A stretch of 12,983 nt of DNA, taken from the NCBI GenBank assembly GCA_018609925.1, contig JAHEOG010000049.1:1-12983 (forward strand), given 5' to 3'. The position numbers and the translations under genes were made by a program. The notes beneath the pieces were generated by a model, which was given only the letters and a program-made list of their open reading frames with translations, was not told the DNA's origin and did not search any database. Numbering within the stretch: the first letter of the stretch is position 1; each line of letters starts with the position of its first letter. The stretch is from Gammaproteobacteria bacterium. Its GTDB lineage: Bacteria > Pseudomonadota > Gammaproteobacteria > Thiohalorhabdales > Thiohalorhabdaceae. Shown here piece after piece: positions 7,230-12,983 of the stretch.

Positions 7230-9116
7230 CTAGCTCCCCCGTCTCTGGAAATAGCCGTTGATGATCCGGCGGGCCGTGGTGCCGGCGGCCTTGGCCCCGC
7301 TGATCCCGTGCTCGATCACCACGGCGACAGCGATCCGTGGATCCTGAACCGGAGCATAGGCGATGAACAGGGAGTGGTCGCGGATCCGACGCTCCTTTTC
7401 CTCGGGATCCAGCTCCTCCTCCTCTTCCCGGTCGATGGCAACCACCTGGGCGGTGCCGGTCTTACCCGCGAAGGGAATGGAGCCGCCGGCGAGCCTGTGG
7501 GCGGTACCCCGGATGGAGCTGACCACCCGGCGCATGGCGTCCTGGACCAGCCCCAGGTTCCCGTCCTGCGCCAGAGGGAGGGGGTCCTGCTCCAGTTGCC
7601 GATAACGAAGGTCATCGGATTCGGGCTCCTCAACAGCCCGGACCAGATGCGGGGTTACCCGGAATCCGCCGTTGGCGATGGCGGCCGCGGCCATACCGAG
7701 CTGGAGGGGGGTGACCTGCATGTAGCCCTGACCGATGCTGGTCATCACCGTCTCACCGGGGTACCAGCTCTCCCCATTGCGGCGGAGCTTCCAGTCGGGC
7801 CCGGGGTTGAGGCCCTCCGCCTCGCGGGGGAGATCGATCCCGGTCTGACGCCCCAGGCCGAATTGATCGTAGGCCTGGTGGATGGGCTGGATGCCCATTT
7901 GGTGGCCCAGCCGATAGAAGAAGACGTCGCAGGACTGCACCACCGCCTGGGTTAGGGTGAGCTCCCCGTGGCCCCGCTCCTTCCAGCAGTGGAAGGTATG
8001 GTCGTCCTTCCCCACCTGGAAGGTGCCGTCGCACTGGAGGGTGCTGTCAGGGGTAACGGTGCCTTCTCCCAGACCGGCGAGGGCGAGGATCGGCTTAATG
8101 GTGGAGGCGGGGGGGTACTTGCCCTGTACGGCCCGGTTGAGGAGTGGCTCATGGGGAGCATCCTGGAGCTCTTGCCAGTCCCGGCTCGTCATACCGCCGA
8201 TGAAGCGGTTGGGATTGAACGAGGGCTGGCTCGCCATGGCCAGTACGCCCCCCGTGCGGACATTGAGGACGACGGCGGAAGCCTCGGTGTAGTTGGAAAG
8301 GGCTCGATTCACGAGCTCCTGGAGCTCCAGGTCGACTGTCAGCACCAGGTTCATTCCCGGCTCGGGGGCCTGCTCATCGAGGGTACGGACTACACGGCCG
8401 AAGGCGTCGGTCTCCACCTCCCGGTGACCCGGACGGCCTTGTAGGGCTTTTTCGTACTGGCGCTCCAGCCCGATCTGGCCGATTCGGGCCCCGGAGGTGT
8501 ACCGGTCGGGATCGAATCGCCGGAAATCCGCGAGCGAGGGCTCGCCCAGATAGCCCAGGATGTGGGCGGTGGTGCTGCCGTGGCGGTAGTGACGGCGGGA
8601 TTGGGCTTGGATCCGGATGGCCGGAAAGCGGTGCCGGCGAGCAGCGATGATCGCCACCTGATCGGAGCTCAGGGCCTCCAACAGGGTTACCGGCTGGTAC
8701 GGCGGGCTTTCCCGGATCCGCTTTTCGATGGCCTCCCGGCGGGCTGCGGCCACCGGCAGGGCCTCGCCCAGCCGGTCCAGGAGCCGTTCCTGGTCCTCTA
8801 CCCGGTCGGGATTGAGCTCCAGGGCGAAGGATGGCTCGTTCTGGACCAGCAAGGTCCCGTCCCGATCGTAGATGAGCCCGCGTGGGGCGGGGACCGGGCG
8901 AACGGTGATGCGGTTCTTATCGGAGAGGGTGCGATAGTGCAGGAACTGCTCGATCTGGAGGTAGAAGAGCTGGCCCACCAGGGCCACGGACAGAACCAGC
9001 AGGATGAGCCCCATCCAGCGGGTCCGGTGCTCGAACTTGGCGAAGCGGGCCCGGCGGGCGGAAAGGTCCTCGGTGCCGGGAGAGTGGCCTCCGATCCCCC
9101 GCTTCTCCTTATTCAT
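7230..9116 (-). CDS. mrdA: Penicillin-binding protein 2 (elongasome transpeptidase)
   Basis: PBP2 cross-links side-wall peptidoglycan and activates RodA. The 628 residues start with a cytoplasmic segment and one membrane anchor (about 34-54). The pedestal follows with RGLIYDRDG (79-87) and the dimerisation-domain block IGLERQYEKAL. The transpeptidase domain has STIK (338-341, Ser338 nucleophile), SCD (395-397) in the SxN position, and KTGT (552-555). Cys362, Cys377 and Cys396 lie around the active site in a pattern seen in many PBP2 proteins (xCDG...FHCWK..GHG). An acidic run EEEEELDPEE (564-573) follows KTGT, where other PBP2 proteins have a more mixed loop. ATG at 9116 lies 18 bases past the mreD stop with no clear Shine-Dalgarno before it; AAGGAG occurs just inside the gene, but no usable start follows it. 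Confidence 0.97.
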   Translation of the reverse strand: MNKEKRGIGGHSPGTEDLSARRARFAKFEHRTRWMGLILLVLSVALVGQLFYLQIEQFLHYRTLSDKNRITVRPVPAPRGLIYDRDGTLLVQNEPSFALELNPDRVEDQERLLDRLGEALPVAAARREAIEKRIRESPPYQPVTLLEALSSDQVAIIAARRHRFPAIRIQAQSRRHYRHGSTTAHILGYLGEPSLADFRRFDPDRYTSGARIGQIGLERQYEKALQGRPGHREVETDAFGRVVRTLDEQAPEPGMNLVLTVDLELQELVNRALSNYTEASAVVLNVRTGGVLAMASQPSFNPNRFIGGMTSRDWQELQDAPHEPLLNRAVQGKYPPASTIKPILALAGLGEGTVTPDSTLQCDGTFQVGKDDHTFHCWKERGHGELTLTQAVVQSCDVFFYRLGHQMGIQPIHQAYDQFGLGRQTGIDLPREAEGLNPGPDWKLRRNGESWYPGETVMTSIGQGYMQVTPLQLGMAAAAIANGGFRVTPHLVRAVEEPESDDLRYRQLEQDPLPLAQDGNLGLVQDAMRRVVSSIRGTAHRLAGGSIPFAGKTGTAQVVAIDREEEEELDPEEKERRIRDHSLFIAYAPVQDPRIAVAVVIEHGISGAKAAGTTARRIINGYFQRRGS

Positions 9117-9134
9117 GGCTGGAGCGTCGGTATT

Positions 9135-9614
9135 TCAAGCAATGGCAAAGTGCAGCCGGAGATAGCGCAGGCACAGGAATATCGGGGCCCAGAACAGGGC
9201 CGTGGTTACGGCTGGCACCAGGGCCCAGAGGTTGGCCGACAAATCGGTAGCGGGGCCTTCCACCCAGAATTGGAGGAGGACGCTGAGCCCCGCCAGACCC
9301 AGAATGACCATGCTCTGCATCCAAAGCGGCATAAGGCGCAAGCGCAGGTGGTTGGCGATCAGGACGTACATGGCCAGGACATAGATCAGGGCGTGGAGCC
9401 CCAGCAGGGTTGCGGCGGTCACGTCCTGGAGCAGCCCCGTCACGAAGGCGAGGGTGAGCCCGTAGCGGTGAGGCGCGGCCAGGCACCAGTAGGCCAGGGT
9501 GAGCAAGACCCAGTCCGGCCACAGCAGGGCCACCGGCTCCCCCACCGGCGCGCTGCTCAGGCCCAAGGCGATCGCCAGGGTGAGGGCGACCACCAGATGC
9601 CCGCCCCAGTTCAT
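9135..9614 (-). CDS. mreD: Rod shape-determining protein MreD
   Basis: MreD is a small inner-membrane protein that bridges MreC and the RodA-PBP2 synthase. The 159-residue product is almost wholly hydrophobic, with about five predicted membrane segments. The recognisable family pattern is PDWVLLTLAYWCLAAPHRYG (33-52) followed by FVTGLLQDVTAATLLGLHAL, which matches the PD...L..YW...P...G...G...D...G..LG..AL signature of MreD. ATG at 9614 overlaps the mreC stop by four bases (ATGA), so translation is likely coupled. AGGAA lies some way upstream. The position between mreC and mrdA confirms the call, since sequence conservation in MreD is otherwise low. Confidence 0.93.
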   Translation of the reverse strand: MNWGGHLVVALTLAIALGLSSAPVGEPVALLWPDWVLLTLAYWCLAAPHRYGLTLAFVTGLLQDVTAATLLGLHALIYVLAMYVLIANHLRLRLMPLWMQSMVILGLAGLSVLLQFWVEGPATDLSANLWALVPAVTTALFWAPIFLCLRYLRLHFAIA

Positions 9615-10483
9615 GGGGCCCCATTCCTGGCCACCGATCCGGTCCCGTTGGGATCCCCCCGGGCCTCCTGCTCCAGGAGCAGGACGTCCTCCAGCTTGGA
9701 AACCGGTACGGTGGGTCGAGCGGTCACCTCTAGGAAGGGGGAGTGGGGCTCGCGGACCACCTGGTCCACCCGGCCCGCTTTGAGGCCCTTGGGGAAGACC
9801 TGACCCATGCCGGATGTCACCAGGACATCGCCGACACTGACATTGCTGCTGTTGGGGACATAGCGGAGCTTCAACAGGTCGCGGTCGCCCGTCCCGGTCA
9901 GGATGCCCCGAACCCGGGAATCCCGGACCAAGACGGGGATGGCGCTGTTGGGATCGGTGATAAGGATGATCTGGGAGGTAAGGGGGGAGGTGGCGGTGAC
10001 CTGGCCCACGATGCCATCGGCGTTGATAACTGGTTGGCCGGTGTAGGACCCATGGGAGCCCCCGCGAGTGACGGTCAAGGTGTGATGGAAGGGGTCGGGG
10101 CTCTCGGCAATGACCTGAGCTGCGGCCACCTGTCGGTCGAGGCGCTCGGCCTCGTTCAGGAGTTCCCGGAGGCGCCGATTTTCCCGATGGAGCGCCTGGA
10201 GCTCCTGGGTCTGGAGCCGCAGCCTTTGGACCCGCTGACGCAGTCGCTCGTTCTCCTGGTAGACCCGGATGTGCCTCTGGACCTCCTGCTGGAGGGTCTC
10301 TGCGAGTTGGAAGGGAGTCCCTGCCACCCGCTGGATGGGATAGAGGGCGGTTAGGATCGAGCCACGGACGTAGCGGGTCCAGGCGAAGTGGCTATCGGCG
10401 CCCATCAGCAGGAGCGCGAGCACTCCCAGCACCAGGGCGCTTAGCCCCGTACGGGAATGACGCGCAGCGGAGTGGAACCCCAT
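9611..10483 (-). CDS. mreC: Rod shape-determining protein MreC
   Basis: MreC is a bitopic inner-membrane protein that assembles in the periplasm and activates PBP2. The 290 residues have one membrane segment (about 14-30, LSALVLGVLALLLMGAD), a coiled coil (about 62-115, rich in Glu, Arg, Gln and Leu) and then the two beta-domains, with VINADGIVGQVTATSPLTSQIILITD, VRGILTGTG and VGDVLVTSGMGQVFPKGL as conserved blocks. ATG at 10483 is preceded by GGAGGA eleven bases away and ATAGG closer in. The C-terminal tail after residue 270 is short and Gly/Asn-rich. It follows mreB after a 68-bp gap, the longest inside the operon, which holds the small palindrome at 10531-10545. Confidence 0.96.
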   Translation of the reverse strand: MGFHSAARHSRTGLSALVLGVLALLLMGADSHFAWTRYVRGSILTALYPIQRVAGTPFQLAETLQQEVQRHIRVYQENERLRQRVQRLRLQTQELQALHRENRRLRELLNEAERLDRQVAAAQVIAESPDPFHHTLTVTRGGSHGSYTGQPVINADGIVGQVTATSPLTSQIILITDPNSAIPVLVRDSRVRGILTGTGDRDLLKLRYVPNSSNVSVGDVLVTSGMGQVFPKGLKAGRVDQVVREPHSPFLEVTARPTVPVSKLEDVLLLEQEARGDPNGTGSVARNGAP

Positions 10484-10530
10484 TGCCTATCCGGTCCTCC
10501 GGTGGCTCCCGGACGAATCCTTGAGGGCGG

Positions 10531-10545
10531 GGCTAACGGGTAGCC
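10531..10545. repeat. Short inverted repeat in the mreB-mreC gap
   Basis: GGCTA and TAGCC flank a five-base centre (ACGGG). The stretch GGCTAAC...TAGCCT at 10531-10546 is nearly the same as the palindrome at 11664-11678 in the mreB promoter region, apart from the centre. It could be a small hairpin in the mRNA that tunes mreC against mreB, or a second copy of a protein-binding site. It has no U-tract and is too short to be a convincing terminator. Confidence 0.45.
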
Positions 10546-10551
10546 TTGCGG

Positions 10552-11702
<1,151 letters not shown>

Positions 11703-11782
11703 TTTCCGGTTCCTCGACGCGATCCGTGGAAAATGGGTCCGGGTATGGATCCACCATTAGGTCCACTCAGACGGACAACCCT

Positions 11783-11859
11783 GTCATCCCGAGCGGTAGC
11801 GAAGCGATCTCCCAGATCCAGCCCGGTCCGGGAGATTCCGTCGCTTCGCTCGGCATGAC
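11783..11859. repeat. Palindromic dispersed-type repeat, copy 1
   Basis: Imperfect inverted repeat of 77 bp. The left arm starts GTCATCCCGAGCG and runs to CGAAGCGATCTCCC (11800-11813); the right arm runs from GGGAGATT (11830-11837) through GTCGCTTCGCTCGGCATGAC. It resembles the widespread intergenic palindromes with a GTCATtgCGAGcg...GAAGCaATCTC core found in many bacterial genomes. It has no coding content and would fold into a long hairpin in either transcript. Confidence 0.7.
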
Positions 11860-11865
11860 CCCTTG

Positions 11866-11960
11866 CCGTCATCGCGAGGAGCGTCGCGACGAAGCGATCT
11901 CCCGGGGATTACCCCCGTCGGGAGATTGCTTCGGATCCTCACGGATCCTCGCAGTGACGG
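11866..11960. repeat. Palindromic dispersed-type repeat, copy 2
   Basis: Imperfect inverted repeat of 95 bp. The outer arms (CCGTCATCGCGAGGA against the complement of TCCTCGCAGTGACGG) match at 13 of 15 positions, and the inner arms (CGAAGCGATCTCCCG against the complement of CGGGAGATTGCTTCG) at 14 of 15. It shares the 14-base core CGAAGCGATCTCCC with copy 1, exactly 90 bp further on, as is GGGAGATT. Its right arm contains a short direct repeat (CGGATCCTCA, CGGATCCTCG at 11932-11951) that copy 1 lacks. Confidence 0.75.
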
Positions 11961-12029
11961 GGCATTTCGGAAAATGGTTCGGCTTTGGGGACCCACGCAA
12001 GATGCGCCCTATGGTTACCGGGTTTCCAC

Positions 12030-12055
12030 TCGGAGCGTCTAATCGGAGCGTCTAA
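12030..12055. repeat. Perfect tandem duplication of 13 bp
   Basis: TCGGAGCGTCTAA occurs twice in a row (12030-12042 and 12043-12055) without a mismatch. It lies in non-coding DNA and looks like a slippage duplication, a variable-number repeat or paired binding sites. Confidence 0.8.
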
Positions 12056-12151
12056 GCGCCCAATTTCCCCGGGGGTGGCAGCGAGACTGGGGCGCCATCC
12101 TATCACCCGCCCTATAGGGGTTCGAGGTGGCCCTGGGGAAAGACTTGGCCT

Positions 12152-12180
12152 TTGAGGGGGCGAGGGGGTTGTGGTAGCTT
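12152..12180 (+). promoter_or_regulatory. Predicted sigma-70 promoter of gatC-gatA
   Basis: TTGAGG (12152-12157), a 17-base spacer and TAGCTT (12175-12180). The matches to consensus are four and three of six. Transcription would start near 12187, leaving a leader of about 20 bases with AGGAGG in place before the TTG start. The layout is convincing; the -10 box is weak. Confidence 0.35.
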
Positions 12181-12194
12181 CGTCGGCTCCATGC

Positions 12195-12200
12195 AGGAGG
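12195..12200 (+). promoter_or_regulatory. Ribosome binding site that fixes the TTG start of gatC
   Basis: A full AGGAGG lies six bases before TTG at 12207, the ideal spacing. It decides against the upstream GTG at 12171, which lies inside the predicted promoter and has no binding site. Confidence 0.75.
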
Positions 12201-12206
12201 GATCCC

Positions 12207-12494
12207 TTGGCCCTGGACCGCAAGACCACTGAGCAAATGGCTCGTCTCGCCCGCTTGCGCCTCGACCCGGAACAGGCAGCGGATGTGGCCGAGGATCTCT
12301 CCCGCATCCTGGATATGATCGACCGGATCGAGGAGGTGGATACCGCCGGGGTGGAGCCGCTGGCCCATCCCCTCCATCTCGCCCAGCCCCTGCGCCCGGA
12401 CGAGGTCATCAACGCCCCCGATCGGGATCGCCTGCAGCAGAGCGCACCCGATGTTCTGGAGGGCTACTTCCGGGTCCCGCGCTCCGTCGAATAA
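12207..12494 (+). CDS. gatC: Asp-tRNA(Asn)/Glu-tRNA(Gln) amidotransferase subunit C
   Basis: GatC is the small subunit that holds the GatA amidase and GatB kinase together in the enzyme that amidates misacylated Glu-tRNA(Gln) and Asp-tRNA(Asn). The 95-residue protein is the normal size. It shows an N-terminal helical hairpin (LARLRLDPEQAADVAEDLSR, then ILDMIDRIEEVDT) and the family pattern VDTAGVEPLAHP, LRPDEV, SAPDVLEGYFRVPRSVE. TTG at 12207 is supported by AGGAGG six bases upstream and by alignment with typical GatC N-termini. It is 39 bp before gatA and divergent from mreB, an arrangement known in several Beta- and Gammaproteobacteria. Its presence suggests that the cell lacks GlnRS or AsnRS, or at least uses the indirect route as well. 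Confidence 0.95.
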   Translation: MALDRKTTEQMARLARLRLDPEQAADVAEDLSRILDMIDRIEEVDTAGVEPLAHPLHLAQPLRPDEVINAPDRDRLQQSAPDVLEGYFRVPRSVE

Positions 12495-12533
12495 TCCGGT
12501 CTCCGGCCGCCTCCGACCCGCCTTTCCGCCACG

Positions 12534-12983
12534 ATGCATTCGAGCCTGGGGTATGCCTTGGCGCACGATCGCTCCCTGAGCCGCATCCGCGAGGACCTCC
12601 TGGAGGGGCGACTCACTAGCCGGGAGATCACCCGGACCTTTCTGGACCGGATCCGGGAATCGGATGCCTCGCTGAACGCCTTCACCCAGGTCTTCGAGGA
12701 GGCTGCACTGGCCCGCGCCGACGACGCCGACCGGCGCATCGCGGCCGGCGATGCCCGTCCGCTCGAGGGCGTGCCCATCGCCCATAAAGACATCCTGGCC
12801 ACCACCGAGGGGCGCACCACCTGCGCTTCCCGGATGCTGGCTGAATACCGCTCCCCCTTCGACGCCACGGTGGTGGCGGGCCTGGAGGCCGCCGGGGCGG
12901 TGGTGGTGGGCAAGACCAATATGGACGAGCTCGCCATGGGCTCGTCCAACGAGACCAGCTACTTCGGCCCTGTGGCCAATCCC
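12534..12983 (+). CDS. gatA: Asp-tRNA(Asn)/Glu-tRNA(Gln) amidotransferase subunit A, N-terminal part, cut by the window edge
   Basis: GatA is the amidase-signature subunit that frees ammonia from glutamine for tRNA amidation. Exactly 150 codons are present. The N-terminal helices (LTSREITRTFLDRIRESDASL) lead into the amidase core: LEGVPIAHKDI with Lys85 as the catalytic lysine, RTTCASRML, FDATVVAGLEAAGAVVVGKT, and NMDELAMGSSNETS. The cis-serine and the nucleophilic serine of the Ser-cisSer-Lys triad lie past the edge, so activity cannot be judged. ATG at 12534 has no clear Shine-Dalgarno; TTG at 12558 is a possible alternative, but ATG gives the usual N-terminal length. Given the 39-bp gap, it is probably read with gatC. 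Confidence 0.95.
   Translation, partial: MHSSLGYALAHDRSLSRIREDLLEGRLTSREITRTFLDRIRESDASLNAFTQVFEEAALARADDADRRIAAGDARPLEGVPIAHKDILATTEGRTTCASRMLAEYRSPFDATVVAGLEAAGAVVVGKTNMDELAMGSSNETSYFGPVANP

Larger units (their letters stand above)
11703..12151. other. Non-coding divergent spacer between mreB and gatC
   Basis: About 450 bp with no credible gene. The short reading frames across it are products of the palindromic repeats and have no binding site or family resemblance. Besides the two palindromes and the 13-bp duplication I see only a small CCCTATAGGG palindrome at 12110-12119 and two loosely similar GGAAAATGG stretches (11728-11736 and 11969-11977). Confidence 0.7.

Noticed and set aside
8562..9803. 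Plus-strand frame of 413 codons across mrdA, mreD and mreC
   Set aside because: It is antisense to three solid genes, has no recognisable domain, and its composition is that of a GC-rich shadow.
11783..11960. CRISPR array
   Set aside because: Only two imperfect palindromic units of different length are present, with no set of equal spacers and no cas genes.
12110..12119. CCCTATAGGG palindrome
   Set aside because: A lone 10-bp palindrome with no partner, U-tract or promoter context; chance is enough.
12039..12949. Minus-strand frames opposite gatC and gatA (248 and 161 codons)
   Set aside because: They are antisense to clear GatC and GatA sequences and have no motifs of their own.

Overview
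This GC-rich window looks like the chromosome of a gammaproteobacterium, perhaps a purple-sulfur or halophilic sulfur-oxidiser type relative, though the species cannot be named from sequence alone. Three points support this. LptD shows an outer membrane with LPS. The gatC-gatA pair shows that the cell makes Gln-tRNA and/or Asn-tRNA by amidation. The gene order joins two arrangements known from Proteobacteria: gatCAB divergent from mreBCD, and mrdA-rodA-rlpA-dacA-lipB-lipA. I see no insertion sequence, phage gene, CRISPR array, tRNA or rRNA.

Layout. Everything from 11598 down to 1 is read on the minus strand. In order of transcription it is mreB, mreC, mreD, mrdA (PBP2), rodA, rlpA, dacA (D,D-carboxypeptidase), dat (D-amino acid transaminase), lipB and lipA. 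The genes overlap by a few bases or are separated by short gaps (68 bp at most), so they probably form one long operon. After a 79-bp gap comes a secreted, coiled-coil protein of unknown function (703-1341) that ends in a clear intrinsic terminator (645-671). Then comes the 5' part of lptD, which runs off the left edge. On the right, gatC and the start of gatA are read on the plus strand, divergent from mreB.

How it works together. MreB, MreC, MreD, PBP2 and RodA are the core of the elongasome, which builds side-wall peptidoglycan. RlpA and DacA trim that wall. Dat handles D-alanine and D-glutamate. LipB and LipA attach octanoate to carrier domains and turn it into lipoate, an unrelated cofactor pathway that often travels with dacA. 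LptD inserts LPS in the outer membrane.

The 608-bp divergent intergenic region (11599-12206) holds a predicted mreB promoter with a palindrome over its -10 element, two palindromic repeats of a dispersed-repeat type with a 90-bp period, a 13-bp perfect tandem duplication, and a predicted gatC promoter. The window is mostly ordinary housekeeping DNA. The least explained items are the duplicated coiled-coil secreted protein and a palindrome shared between the mreB promoter and the mreB-mreC gap. I found no convincing undescribed multi-gene system.
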